Positions 24,690 to 34,981 of a stretch of DNA of 49,737 nt are shown here, piece by piece. Position 1 is the stretch's first letter; each line of letters begins with the position of its first letter. The stretch is from assembly GCA_017396125.1 (NCBI GenBank), contig JAFQMX010000048.1:1-49737 (forward strand), written 5' to 3'. The stretch is from Clostridia bacterium (GTDB lineage Bacteria; Bacillota; Clostridia; Christensenellales; Pumilibacteraceae). The notes beneath the pieces are model-generated. The model ran no database searches. It saw only the letters and a list, made by a program, of their open reading frames with translations, and was not told the DNA's origin. A program made the translations under genes and the position numbers.

Positions 24690-25781
24690 TTAATTTTCCT
24701 CTTTGTTTTTTGCCCAGTCAGGCTTGATAACCTGACGCGCTCGGGCTATTGCCAAAGCGTCCATAGGCACGTCGTCGGTAAGCGTACTGCCCGCCGCAAT
24801 ATACGCTCCGCTCTGCACCTCTATCGGCGCAATCAAGTTAGCGTTACTGCCCACGAAAACAGAGTCGCCCACCCTGCTACGCTTTTTGGTCTTGCCGTCG
24901 TAGTTAGCAAAAACCACTCCGCAACCGATATTGCAGTTTTGACCTATTTCCGCATCGCCCACGTAAGAAAGATGCGCAATTTTGGTCCTGCTACCCACAA
25001 CGCTGTTCTTTATTTCCACAAAATCACCGATTCGGCAATCGTCACCAACTAGCGTCTTTGGGCGGAGATAAGCAAAAGGCCCAACGGTAGTGTTCTTGCC
25101 CACGTAGCTCTCAAAAAGCTGAGATTCGGCAATATACGCCCCCTCGTCGATAATGCAACCGTCAATCATATTGCCTCTGCCTAGTTTTGCTCCGTCTTTT
25201 ACGATAGTCTTGCCCTTGAGCGTATTGTTAGACGCAACGACAACGCCCTTGCCGATAACGACGTCACAGCCGATAAAGGTGGACGTAGGGTCCTCAATTT
25301 GCACGCCACGCGACATGTGGTAGGACAAAATACGGTTTTTTAGTGCGTCACCCACCATCGCCGCCTGCTTAAAGCTGAACGCGGTCAAGAAATCTTCTTC
25401 GTCAAAATATTGGTGGTTTTCGGTATAAATCTTTTCGCAAGAAAGCAAAAACTGCGTGCGGAAAACGTAACCGCGAGTGAGTTTTAGCACGTTGTTGTCA
25501 CTCTGCTCCAAGCAACAAACCGCGTCAAGCACGGTTTTGCGTGTAATCAGCGGGGTGTCGGAGTACAAAATTACTGTAAAGTCACTTTCGGTATTAACGT
25601 ACGGCTTGACCAAAAGAGGCAACGCCACGTTGTCCGAATAATTGACCACGCTATACGAGCTTTCGCCCAAGCTCAACGCCACCCAATCGAGCATGGTCTT
25701 GCCCAAAATCTCAATGGTCGAGGTGTCGCCCATGGACGGATAAGACACTTTTAATATAATACCGCTGATTTTCTCTTTCAT
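24690..25781 (-). CDS. glmU: GlmU-like protein with degenerate uridylyltransferase domain and intact-looking acetyltransferase domain
   Basis: 363 residues against ~455 for standard GlmU. The C-terminal half (from ~155) is a left-handed beta-helix acetyltransferase with the family residues in place: [17 protein letters not shown], catalytic His near 269 in [12 protein letters not shown], and [10 protein letters not shown]. The N-terminal domain is recognisable (ISGIIL... and [14 protein letters not shown]) but shortened, and the signature LAAGxGTRMxSxxPK loop that binds UTP is replaced by [18 protein letters not shown]. Uridylyl transfer is therefore unlikely, while acetylation of glucosamine-1-phosphate is still plausible. 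It sits directly before prs. The promoter is so close that the message would be leaderless or nearly so, and no ribosome site is visible. Confidence 0.85.
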   Translation of the reverse strand: MKEKISGIILKVSYPSMGDTSTIEILGKTMLDWVALSLGESSYSVVNYSDNVALPLLVKPYVNTESDFTVILYSDTPLITRKTVLDAVCCLEQSDNNVLKLTRGYVFRTQFLLSCEKIYTENHQYFDEEDFLTAFSFKQAAMVGDALKNRILSYHMSRGVQIEDPTSTFIGCDVVIGKGVVVASNNTLKGKTIVKDGAKLGRGNMIDGCIIDEGAYIAESQLFESYVGKNTTVGPFAYLRPKTLVGDDCRIGDFVEIKNSVVGSRTKIAHLSYVGDAEIGQNCNIGCGVVFANYDGKTKKRSRVGDSVFVGSNANLIAPIEVQSGAYIAAGSTLTDDVPMDALAIARARQVIKPDWAKNKEEN

Positions 25782-25789
25782 ACGATTTT

Positions 25790-25818
25790 ATTATATTCTT
25801 TACAGCCAAAAAAGTCAA
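25790..25818 (-). promoter_or_regulatory. Promoter of glmU-prs, giving a near-leaderless message
   Basis: On the minus strand TTGACT (25818-25813), a 17-base spacer and TATAAT (25795-25790). The ATG begins at 25781, only eight bases past the -10, so transcription should start at or next to the start codon. Confidence 0.7.
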
Positions 25819-26223
25819 GGAGTTACCACTTTTTACTCCTATTTCTTTAGATAATTTTATTATTGCTGCAGCCAAGCTTGCAATTTTTGTAAAATCTCCC
25901 CCACTGCTCATTTTCCGTTTGGTAAAAAGACAAAATTTTGTTACATAATAGCCCCAAGAGTACCTACCAAAGACACGACGTAACAGTGACTGTCCTTTTG
26001 AGATTCTTCGCGTTGCTTAGAATGACACGACCGTGGCAAATTTTTCTTCTCTTTACAACTTGGTTTATTTTGTAGGGGCGGGGTCGCCCCCCCGCCCGCA
26101 AAAGTACCGCTTGGAGAAAAATGAATTTTGGTTATCTACCAACCTCGGAATACCAGCAAAAGACACGAAGTGTCTGCGGCGATGTAGCGATGCAAGATTG
26201 ATGAAAAACTCGTTTTCGATGAC
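25819..26223. other. Gene-free region rich in REP-like elements
   Basis: No credible gene. Contents: AGATTCTTCGCGTTGCTTAG at 26001-26020, a variant of the widespread AGATTCTTCGC...AGAATGACA intergenic repeat; a GC-rich hairpin starting TGTAGGGGCGGGG (26070-26102) that shares the GTAGGGGCG head with the transposase REPs; and the small palindrome AAAGACACGAAGTGTC (26158-26173), also present inverted at 21449-21464. Confidence 0.7.
26070..26102. repeat. REP-like GC-rich hairpin
   Basis: Starts TGTAGGGGCGGGGTCGCC and folds back on CCCCCGCCCG. It shares the GTAGGGGCG head with the two REP copies in the RAYT gene at 10.3-10.5 kb. Confidence 0.7.
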
Positions 26224-26257
26224 GAAAAAAGGGAGCAGATTTCTCCACTCCCCCAAA
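26224..26257 (-). terminator. Intrinsic terminator of the giant LRR gene
   Basis: On the minus strand GGGAG/CTCCC (26252-26248 with 26235-26231) followed by six T. Confidence 0.78.
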
Positions 26258-26281
26258 AAAGTTTTTTTATTTTTGAAAGTT

Positions 26282-29200
26282 TTATCTTTCGTCAGAGCCA
26301 GAAGACTCTACGTAGTCATAAACTATCTTTCCGCTGCAACCGCTGTGCCAATTCTGGTCGTAGTTGTTTTCACTGCCAACCGCCCAAGTAGCGATGGTAT
26401 GATAGAACGAAGTTTCTACGTTAACGTCCACAGCGGTACCGCTGAACACTGCATGGTCAAGATACGTAGCCTTATGGATAGTTACGGACTTGAGCGAAAC
26501 GCAATCCTCAAACGCATATTGCTCGATGTTAACAACCGATGCAGGAATCACAACGTTCTTAAGCATCTTACACCCGCTAAACGCATACTCCTCGATTTTT
26601 GCAATCGACGAAGGTATGGTTACGCTTTCGAGCGCGTCACAACCATAGAACGCGTACTTGGAAATTGCGTCTACGCCCTCAGCAATAACAGCGGTCTTGA
26701 GCGACTTACAATTGATAAACGCCTTAACCCACAAATCTTCGTCGCTACACAAGCCCTTTGGAACGGTGATAGACTTAAGTCCACTGTTTTCGAATACGCC
26801 CTCGTCCATAAATGCGAGCGAATCCGGCAAGGTTATGGTCTCGAGTTTTGGACAATCCTTAAAGATATATTTACCCAAGGTGATAAGTCCGCTAGGGAGA
26901 TTTACCTGGCTGAGTTCCTTACAGCCCATAAATACGCTGTGTACCGAGGTGGAATAACTGCTTGCCTTGATGCCGATCGAAAGGTCAATCCAACCGATGT
27001 GGTATACCGACTCAGGAACGGTTATGCTCTTAAGTCCACTGTAAGCAAACGCAGAAGATTTGATGGTAGTGAGTGATTCAGGCAAAGTAATGCTCTCAAG
27101 CGAGGTACAGCCGTAGAACATTTCCTCGTTAATCTCAAGGAAGTTGTCCGACAAGGTCACGTTTTTGAGCGAGGTACAGCCGTAGAACAAGCCTTTTCCG
27201 ATAGTAACAACGGTGCTAGGAATAACGACGGTTTCGAGATCAACCATTTCAGCAAATGCGTAGTTTCCAATTGTCTCAAGCGTGCTAGGCAATACGAGAG
27301 TCTTAACGCCTCTCAAACCTCTGAGAGAGTTTGATTCCATTTTCTTAACGCCTTCAGGAATCACCAATTCTTCAGGACCTGTTGCTCCCGCAAGAGGAGT
27401 ATAGTAGGTTTCAAAAGACTTTTCGCCGATTTCAATATCATACTCCTGTCCCGCAGGATAAGCAATCATATATCCAGAAGTAATGCTGTAAATCGCGCCG
27501 TCAATCAACTCATACTCGGTATTTCCGCTGTCTATGATAAACTCTTTGAGATTATAACAGTTTCCAAACGCATAATGGTGAATATAGGTTACGCTTGCAG
27601 GAATTACCATATACTCGATTCCGCTACCGTAGAATGCACCGGTATCGATATGCGTCAAAACCTCAGGAAGAGTAAACGACTTGAGGCTTGCGCAGTTGAA
27701 GAACGCTTCGGTCTTTACGCGTGTAATATTGTTTGCTCCACTAACCTTTTCAAGCTTGGTGCAGTTATAGAACATTTTATAAGTAAGCTCCGCCATGTTG
27801 CCAGGAAGAGTTACGGTAGTAAGCTCCGTACAATTTTCGAATACCATAGACGACAAACTGCCTACTCCGCTCAAAATTTCTGCTTTTTGGAGATATCTAC
27901 AGTTAGCAAACACACTACTACCTATTATGCCGAAGTTATTGTCAATGTAAACTTCGGTAAACGCAGTATTTTCAAACGCTGAAGCACCAATGTAATACAT
28001 AGACGCAGGAAGAACGAAATTTCCTTCTCCCACGTAACCTACGTAGGTTATCTTGGAAAGGTTGATACAGTTTTTGAATACTTCGTTACCGATAGTAGTA
28101 GTGCTTGTCGAAAGAACTACTTCCGTAAGATTTGCACAGTTAGCAAACGTTCCTACCGCGTATCCATCAAAGGACTGTAGGTTACCCACACTACCGTTTG
28201 TCATACTGATATATACTACGTTGTTAGGAATAACCACCCTACTGATTGCGGTGTTTTCGAAAGTCCATTTTCCAAGATAAGATATAACGTCCGGAAGGTT
28301 AAGCTGAGTAATGCTGGTACAATTTCTGAACATTGCGTCACCAAGGAAGGTAAGCGTAGTTTTCTCTTCAAACTTGATGTCAGTAAGATTTGCACAGCTT
28401 TCGAAGATTCCTTCGCCCAATTCCTCAAAGGAGTTAGGGAGAGTTACCGTAGTGAACTGAGTGTTCTTAAACGCATAATTACCCACGATCTTTACACCGT
28501 TCAAGTCGTATTCACGCACGCCCGAATTCATAAACGCTCTGTCGCCGATACGCTCTACGTTTACAATGGTATCGTTTCTGGTAAACACTACCTTAGTAAG
28601 ACTGGTTGCGCCCTCAAACAATGATTCAGGAAGTTCAGTGATATTGCCAGGAATAGTGAACACTCCGTTGCTTTCGGAGCAAAGGCTGGTACAGCCCTTG
28701 AACGCGCCGATACCAAACTTATTGAATCCGCTGTGTAGATTTACGGTAGTAAGAGCGGTACAGCCTGCAAACATATAGTCAGGCATTTCCGTAATATCAA
28801 TAGGAAGATCGAAGGTCTTGAGCGAAGTGCAATTAGCAAACATATGATCGCCGTACGCAACGGTTCTGTTAGGGAGCGTAATGCTCACAAGCGAAGAACA
28901 GTTGGAGAATACTCCGTTACCCATTTCAAAGAGTGCACTGCTAGGCGCAAATACTACTTCTTTAAGCGAATAGCAGTTTTGGAACGCATAGTCGCCAATT
29001 CTGGTTACGGATGCAGGAATAACAACCTTGGTAATATTTATTTGGTTAGCAAAAGCCTTGTCGCTGATTACGGTTACGCCCTCTGGAATAATGATACCTC
29101 TGCCGTCATCGGTAGCCTCTTTGTAGGAGAAGTAAATGGTAGTTCCACTAGGACTAACGATATTTGGCAAATCAGCGGAAACGATATACGAGGTGTTCTC

Positions 29201-32200
29201 AGGAGAAATATTTATCTCCTTGAGTCCAACTACGCCGTTAAGCGCAAGGTCAAGTCCGGCAATTACCGATTCGGAAACGGTAATGGACGTAAGGTTTGCG
29301 CAACCAAAGAAAATATCCTTTTGGAGCACGATGTTCTTGGTACTCTCTGGAAACTCAAAGGAAGAAATTGCGCTATAACGGAACGCTGCGTATCCGATAT
29401 ATTCGAGATTGCTACCGTCCTCAAAGGTAATAGTCGCAAGGTATCTAGCTCCGTCAAACGATTGATCTCCGATATAGGTTACCGAAGCAGGAATTTCGAG
29501 GCTCTCGATGTTTGCGCCTTGGAATGCGTAATTGCCTATATTAGTAAGCTGACTGCCCTGCTCAAACTCCATACTTATGATTCCCGCATACTGGAACGCG
29601 TTGTTTCCAATCTTTTTTATCGAAGCAGGAATCTTGATGGTAGCAAGGTTACGGCAGTTCTGGAACATATTAGGTCCAAGCTCTTCGATAACGCTTCCCT
29701 CTTCAAAAATAACTTTTTCGAGGTTTGCACACTGATAGAACGTATTTGCTTTACCGGAGAAATCATCTGTCGCAAATACTTGCAAGCTCTTTGGCAAGTA
29801 AATTTCCTTGAGTCTACTGCCCTGGAATGCCGAATGTCCGATAGTTCTGAGTCTAGATCCCTCGGCAAAGGTAACTTTTTCGATATTAGTATTTCTAAAT
29901 ACGCATTGTGCGATAGAAATGAGTCTAGCCGGGAAATGAATTTCCTTAAGGCTATAGCAATTTACAAACGGAGACTGATCGCTAAGTCCCGCATCAAGCG
30001 TGAGGTTGAGTGCGTCGTTGCCTTCTTGGAAGATAACTCTGGAAAGCTTAGGGCAGTCCTCAAATGCCATGTACTTAACAGCCTCTACGGTATTAGGTAT
30101 TACTACCTCTACCAAGTTGGTACAGTTGTCAAAGAGCAAGGTGGAAACTTCCTTTATACCATGTGGCAAGCTTACCTTTTCTACCGAGTAGCAATCTTGG
30201 AATATTTTGGATCCCAGCGTACAGGTTGCGGTAACCTCACTAAAATCTACAATCTTGATATGCAAGCTGTATTGGAACGCAAACGACCATACGAAAGTTA
30301 CGGTGCTTGGAACGGTAACCTTACCGTTGTTACCCTTGTTTGCTCTAGGACAGAATATAAGTTCGACAGCTTCCCCTTTCGTACTTTTGCTATAAAGAAC
30401 GCCATCGATAGTTGCGTAATTTGCATTTCCTGTAGCAACCTCAATAGTTTCGAGCGAGATACAGGTCATAAAGGTTGCGCTGTTCTTTCCGGAGCTCTTA
30501 AGCTCTTTCAAGGTAGAAGGCAACGAAATGTACTTGAGGCTTTCGCAGTTAGCAAACGCGAGATCGCCAATAGTAAGAGTTCCCTCTGGTATAGTTATTT
30601 CTTTTAATCCGCTATAACGGAAGACAGCTTCGCCCAATTCAGTCACTCTATTAGGAAGAATCAAGCTTTGCAATTTGTACAATTTATAGAACGCTCTATC
30701 GTTGATGACCAGCGATTTAGTAGTCGTAGCACCGGACTCAATTTCTGCAAACACGATTTCCTTGAGCATGATACAGTCACGGAAAGCGTCGGATCCGATA
30801 GTCTGAATATTCTTACTGATGACAACCTTGGTCAAATTAGGCTTTTCGCAGAATACACCGTTAGGCAACTCTATTACCGAATCAGGCATTACGTACGTTC
30901 CGCTCTTATGCGAAGGGAAGAATATCAACATGGTCTTATCCTTATTAAAGAGAACCTCGTCCTCGGTTACATAATAAGGATTGTTTGGATGAACGTTGAT
31001 AACAGCAACCTTTTCACCAAACGCGTCGCCGATATTATTGATGATGGTTTCTTCTCCAATAGTAACCTCGGTTACGTCCGAACTATAACCACCGTCTGCA
31101 TTCAGGAAGCCGAACGCTCCTCTCTTGATTCTTACTTCGCCTACGCTATTGAGCGTAACCTTGCAAAGATTATTCCATCCTCCAAACGCATGATAGTCAA
31201 CGAATACGAGGTTTGCAGGAAGAACGACTTCTGTAGGCGGATTAACGTTGTTACCGCTACTGCCTGCCCAGAAAGCGTGATCGTAGATGTAAAGTTCAGG
31301 ATCGTCCTTTTTACCGGTAAATATGAGCTCTTCAAGATACAAAATTCTTCTGAACGCCCACTTTTCAATTTTTTGTACGTAACCTGGAATGGTAATCTTG
31401 GTAAGCTTGTAGCAATACTGGAACGCGTCCTCTCCGATGACGGTAACTCCCTCCGGAATTGTATATGCACCATCTGTAGCGCCGTTGTTGCCGCGCAATC
31501 CTTCCGGTGCGTAGTACGCCTTGTTTCCGCCGTCAACGCAAATGATACCGTCCTTCCAGGTGTAAGTTTCACAGCCTGCCTCGACGGTCATGGTCTCAAG
31601 ATTTGCGCACCACTTGAACGCAAATACAGGGAAATACGACAAGCGCTTAGGGAAATTAATATATTTAAGGTTAGGACTCTTGTAGAAAGCATCCTCGCCT
31701 ATGGTAAGGTCAGTAGCCTCGAAATCTGTGTTTTCTGCGATGAAATCAAATCCGAGCTGTGGCTCTTCAGGGGTAGGAAGGAACACGAGTTTTTCCAAGC
31801 CTTGATTCTCGTAAAATGCAGATGCAGCGATAGTGCTTACACTGCTAGGAAGATGCAACTCAACGAGATTGCTGTAATATTTGAATACGTTTACAGGAAT
31901 ATTCTTTACTCCGTACGGTGCTATATAAACGCCGTGTTTGTTCTCTGGATAGTACTTAAGCTCGATACCGGTGTAAGGGTTAAAGTAATACAAAACGCCT
32001 TCGTGCGAATCGTAAAGTCTTTCGTGGTTACCCTCTACGGTATAGATGTTAACCGCCTCGAGCTTGGTACAGCCCATAAACGCCGAACCTGCCTGCTTAC
32101 CGCCGCTACCCATTTCGATAAGGGATACGGTATCAGGAATATTTATGGTAACGAGATGGTCGCAATACTGGAACGCAGAGCCCTCTACCGTGGTTACAGG

Positions 32201-34672
32201 CAAGCTATTGTAGGTTACAGGAATAGTAACTACATCGGTGTAAGTAATAAATACGCCCTTGCTTACAGAATAAGCCTTTCCTTCGTTGATGGAGGTAAAG
32301 GTCAACACCTCTGCCCAGTAAGCATAAAGCTTAATCGGCGAAGTAAACATCCAGTCCTCGAGCGAAACACCGTGGTTGTCGGTCAATTTAACTCCGCCAC
32401 CATTCGACTCGGTGTACCAACCTACGAACACCTTGATTACCTCGGCGTGAGTAGGAACAGGTATAGTAAACGCCTTGCCGTAGGTTACCTTGGTGGTATT
32501 CTGCGACAAATTTCCACCTGCAAGCTCAAGCTCCAAGGTGTAGATTGCAGGAGCCCATTGTGCGTAAAGCACGAGGTTGGAGGCATCAACAAGAGTCTTT
32601 TCGGTGTACTCGTCGCCATTTTCATATGCCGACCAGTAATCAAGCGCGTAGCCTGCTACTGCGGTAATGTCCTCCGGCAAATTGAGCTTATCGCCCTGAG
32701 CCAAGTAAATTGCGTCATATTCCTTGAGTGCGGACAAGGAATGGTTATACATAAGCGAAATCTTGTAGATATCGATCTTGATTTCTTCCCAAGTCGACTG
32801 ATTGTTATCTTCGTCAAAGTAGCTTACCATAACGCTGTGCTCGCCCTCTGATTCGAAGGAAAGCGCAAACGAATTCACGTTGCCGATCTTCTGCTCGCTT
32901 CCGCCGTCTACCTTAACGGCATAACCGCTTGCTCCGTAAACATGGTGCCACGAAACTATACCGTCGCGGTACGAAACTTTGCCGGTGAGCTCAGTCGCAA
33001 TATCCACCGCGTCGCCGTAAATGGAATCTGTCGTGCCGTCTTTGCTAACTGATTTTACATAAGCCGTAATACCGTTGGAAATATCGATATCTTCTGGCAA
33101 GGTAAAATAAGTTTCGTTTGCATCGTACTCTACGTCGTTGATTTTTACCTTATAACTAACTGCTCCCTCTACCTTGTTCCAAGTAAGCGCGCCCTTTTCA
33201 AAGGTAACTTTTTCCGGAGCCGCGATAGTAGTCTTGTTGTAAACGAACTCTACCGTTTCAGAATCGTTATAACCCTTTGCCATAGCAGTAACGGTTACCC
33301 AAATAGTGCCAGCATTGTAGAACTTAAAGCTTTCGCTTCTCGGATCGTTAACTATGTAAGAGCCTACTCTCTTGAGCGAGAATTTATATTTTTCCGCGTT
33401 TTCAACCTCATCCCAAACGATTTGCTCGGTTGCCTCGTCAACGCGCACGTTTTGCGGAGCATCCAAAGTTCTTATGAGCCAGAATTCGTCGGAAACAGAT
33501 GAAATATATCCGTCTGCGCTAGCAGTTACCACAAATTTAATTCCCTCTGCTCTCATTCCACAGTCGCCAAAGTCGTAGTAATTATTAGCGCCGAGATCAA
33601 TAACCTCATTCATATGCGCTTCGTTACCACACTCAATTGCAAGAGAGTAGTTGGTCGCATTAGGAACCTTATTAAAGGTGAGTACGGTACCGTTTGCTTC
33701 AAACAAGCAAACTTTGCTCAAGCCCTTATTTTTATAGTACACGGTGCTGAAATTACCGTTATACACAACTTCTACGGTATATTCACCTGCAGGTTGCTCG
33801 GAGAAATCATAGTCATAGCTGATTTGACTGGTGCTGAAGAATATACTGCTACCGCCCTTGCGCGTAATAGTAAGGCTATATTCTCTACCAACACCTTTAG
33901 TGGTCCAACTAACGCCGTTTTCGTTAACCGAAACCGCTACTCCTTCACTTTCGTATACAGCAAACAAAGTTATATTTTGGCTAAGAACCTGACCGTTATA
34001 CTGACAAGTAAGCTTGTTTTTGTCGTTATAATCGCTCATCCACCAGCCGATAAATCCGCTTTTGCTACCTCTTGGCAAATTCTCAAGTACGCCCGCAGCA
34101 TTGGTGAGAATCGGATCAAGCTCGGTCTCTCCGTCCATAAGCGTTGCAGTAAAGGTGTACTCGATTTCCGGAAGGAACTTTGCGTACAAGGTTTTAGTGC
34201 CGGTAACTGCTTCGGAAAAGTCGTACGGAGTCTTTAATCCCGAATCCTCATACCATCCAAGAAATATCTCGCCTGTCTTGGTAGGATCTTCCGGTCTTTG
34301 CAAAGTGCTACCGTGCTGTACCGTCGCCGGGCTGACGTCGCTACCACCGTTAGTATTAAAGGTAACGGTGTACTTTTTCAATTCCCAACTTGCCTTGAGA
34401 GTGATACTCTTCTTTATCTTGGTGCTCTCAAAGTCAAAAACGTTGCCCTTGTCGTCCAACCAACCTGCAAAATCGTAGTTTTCGAGGGTTGGGTCAGCAG
34501 GCTTTTCTAAATGCTTGCCTTCTTTGACCTTAACCGCCTCAACAACGCTGCCGCCGTTGGAGTCGAAGGTTACAGTAAACACTTTGTCGCTACAAGCTGC
34601 CATTACGCTACCAAGAAGTGCGAGCACTACTACGAGCATAAGGCTAACGATAAGTTTACGTTTCTGTGCCAT
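26282..34672 (-). CDS. Giant BspA-like leucine-rich-repeat lipoprotein, 2,796 residues
   Basis: The largest gene in the window. A lipoprotein signal ends in VMAAC (Cys27). Next come two InlB B-type repeats (about 31-165; FDSNGGSVVEAVKVKEGK and FNTNGGSDVSPATVQHG), fibronectin-III-like and Ig-like segments (about 240-640), further B-like repeats to about 800, and then a very long array of LRR_5 repeats (about 830-2770) of the xxIxxxAFxxCxxLxxIxIP type. The end is short and hydrophilic, without an LPxTG motif or S-layer domain, so the lipid is the only visible anchor. It is probably a surface adhesin or carbohydrate- or host-protein-binding structure. The start follows AAGGAGAAG. The promoter is ~165 bases upstream, giving a long leader. 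Repeat-rich sequences of this size are prone to assembly collapse. Confidence 0.93.
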   Translation of the reverse strand: MAQKRKLIVSLMLVVVLALLGSVMAACSDKVFTVTFDSNGGSVVEAVKVKEGKHLEKPADPTLENYDFAGWLDDKGNVFDFESTKIKKSITLKASWELKKYTVTFNTNGGSDVSPATVQHGSTLQRPEDPTKTGEIFLGWYEDSGLKTPYDFSEAVTGTKTLYAKFLPEIEYTFTATLMDGETELDPILTNAAGVLENLPRGSKSGFIGWWMSDYNDKNKLTCQYNGQVLSQNITLFAVYESEGVAVSVNENGVSWTTKGVGREYSLTITRKGGSSIFFSTSQISYDYDFSEQPAGEYTVEVVYNGNFSTVYYKNKGLSKVCLFEANGTVLTFNKVPNATNYSLAIECGNEAHMNEVIDLGANNYYDFGDCGMRAEGIKFVVTASADGYISSVSDEFWLIRTLDAPQNVRVDEATEQIVWDEVENAEKYKFSLKRVGSYIVNDPRSESFKFYNAGTIWVTVTAMAKGYNDSETVEFVYNKTTIAAPEKVTFEKGALTWNKVEGAVSYKVKINDVEYDANETYFTLPEDIDISNGITAYVKSVSKDGTTDSIYGDAVDIATELTGKVSYRDGIVSWHHVYGASGYAVKVDGGSEQKIGNVNSFALSFESEGEHSVMVSYFDEDNNQSTWEEIKIDIYKISLMYNHSLSALKEYDAIYLAQGDKLNLPEDITAVAGYALDYWSAYENGDEYTEKTLVDASNLVLYAQWAPAIYTLELELAGGNLSQNTTKVTYGKAFTIPVPTHAEVIKVFVGWYTESNGGGVKLTDNHGVSLEDWMFTSPIKLYAYWAEVLTFTSINEGKAYSVSKGVFITYTDVVTIPVTYNSLPVTTVEGSAFQYCDHLVTINIPDTVSLIEMGSGGKQAGSAFMGCTKLEAVNIYTVEGNHERLYDSHEGVLYYFNPYTGIELKYYPENKHGVYIAPYGVKNIPVNVFKYYSNLVELHLPSSVSTIAASAFYENQGLEKLVFLPTPEEPQLGFDFIAENTDFEATDLTIGEDAFYKSPNLKYINFPKRLSYFPVFAFKWCANLETMTVEAGCETYTWKDGIICVDGGNKAYYAPEGLRGNNGATDGAYTIPEGVTVIGEDAFQYCYKLTKITIPGYVQKIEKWAFRRILYLEELIFTGKKDDPELYIYDHAFWAGSSGNNVNPPTEVVLPANLVFVDYHAFGGWNNLCKVTLNSVGEVRIKRGAFGFLNADGGYSSDVTEVTIGEETIINNIGDAFGEKVAVINVHPNNPYYVTEDEVLFNKDKTMLIFFPSHKSGTYVMPDSVIELPNGVFCEKPNLTKVVISKNIQTIGSDAFRDCIMLKEIVFAEIESGATTTKSLVINDRAFYKLYKLQSLILPNRVTELGEAVFRYSGLKEITIPEGTLTIGDLAFANCESLKYISLPSTLKELKSSGKNSATFMTCISLETIEVATGNANYATIDGVLYSKSTKGEAVELIFCPRANKGNNGKVTVPSTVTFVWSFAFQYSLHIKIVDFSEVTATCTLGSKIFQDCYSVEKVSLPHGIKEVSTLLFDNCTNLVEVVIPNTVEAVKYMAFEDCPKLSRVIFQEGNDALNLTLDAGLSDQSPFVNCYSLKEIHFPARLISIAQCVFRNTNIEKVTFAEGSRLRTIGHSAFQGSRLKEIYLPKSLQVFATDDFSGKANTFYQCANLEKVIFEEGSVIEELGPNMFQNCRNLATIKIPASIKKIGNNAFQYAGIISMEFEQGSQLTNIGNYAFQGANIESLEIPASVTYIGDQSFDGARYLATITFEDGSNLEYIGYAAFRYSAISSFEFPESTKNIVLQKDIFFGCANLTSITVSESVIAGLDLALNGVVGLKEINISPENTSYIVSADLPNIVSPSGTTIYFSYKEATDDGRGIIIPEGVTVISDKAFANQINITKVVIPASVTRIGDYAFQNCYSLKEVVFAPSSALFEMGNGVFSNCSSLVSITLPNRTVAYGDHMFANCTSLKTFDLPIDITEMPDYMFAGCTALTTVNLHSGFNKFGIGAFKGCTSLCSESNGVFTIPGNITELPESLFEGATSLTKVVFTRNDTIVNVERIGDRAFMNSGVREYDLNGVKIVGNYAFKNTQFTTVTLPNSFEELGEGIFESCANLTDIKFEEKTTLTFLGDAMFRNCTSITQLNLPDVISYLGKWTFENTAISRVVIPNNVVYISMTNGSVGNLQSFDGYAVGTFANCANLTEVVLSTSTTTIGNEVFKNCINLSKITYVGYVGEGNFVLPASMYYIGASAFENTAFTEVYIDNNFGIIGSSVFANCRYLQKAEILSGVGSLSSMVFENCTELTTVTLPGNMAELTYKMFYNCTKLEKVSGANNITRVKTEAFFNCASLKSFTLPEVLTHIDTGAFYGSGIEYMVIPASVTYIHHYAFGNCYNLKEFIIDSGNTEYELIDGAIYSITSGYMIAYPAGQEYDIEIGEKSFETYYTPLAGATGPEELVIPEGVKKMESNSLRGLRGVKTLVLPSTLETIGNYAFAEMVDLETVVIPSTVVTIGKGLFYGCTSLKNVTLSDNFLEINEEMFYGCTSLESITLPESLTTIKSSAFAYSGLKSITVPESVYHIGWIDLSIGIKASSYSTSVHSVFMGCKELSQVNLPSGLITLGKYIFKDCPKLETITLPDSLAFMDEGVFENSGLKSITVPKGLCSDEDLWVKAFINCKSLKTAVIAEGVDAISKYAFYGCDALESVTIPSSIAKIEEYAFSGCKMLKNVVIPASVVNIEQYAFEDCVSLKSVTIHKATYLDHAVFSGTAVDVNVETSFYHTIATWAVGSENNYDQNWHSGCSGKIVYDYVESSGSDER

Positions 34673-34840
34673 TTTTCTTCTCCTTTAAAATTATATTTCG
34701 CATCACAGCGTCTGCCGTAACGCGCAAATTTACCGTTTTACACAAAATAAGTACATTTTTATTTTGCACGTTTATGCCGAAAAAAATATATATGTTTTGT
34801 GTTAAAAGAAAAAACTTTCACTTATAACTATCTGTCTATC

Positions 34841-34869
34841 ATATTAGCATTTAAGTCGCGTTTTGTCAA
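34841..34869 (-). promoter_or_regulatory. Promoter of the giant LRR lipoprotein gene
   Basis: On the minus strand TTGACA (34869-34864), a 17-base spacer and TAATAT (34846-34841), leaving a leader of roughly 160 bases. Confidence 0.65.
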
Positions 34870-34911
34870 TCAATGTGATTGAGTTTTTACATAGTTTTCA
34901 TAAAATTATAA

Positions 34912-34946
34912 CAAAAAAGAGAAGTAATCAATCACTTTTCTTTTTA
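34912..34946 (-). terminator. Weak intrinsic terminator of the 35011-36621 gene
   Basis: On the minus strand GAAAAGT/ACTTCTC with one mismatch, then a T-run. Confidence 0.5.
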
Positions 34947-34981
34947 ATAAGCCAATTTTAATTAATAAGCCAATTTTAATT
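34946..34981. repeat. 18-bp perfect tandem duplication
   Basis: AATAAGCCAATTTTAATT occurs twice head to tail, just downstream of the 536-residue LRR lipoprotein gene. Confidence 0.9.

Noticed and set aside
26282-34672. Long plus-strand frames opposite the giant LRR gene (up to ~727 codons)
   Set aside because: They are antisense shadows of the biased LRR codon pattern, without ribosome sites or recognisable domains.
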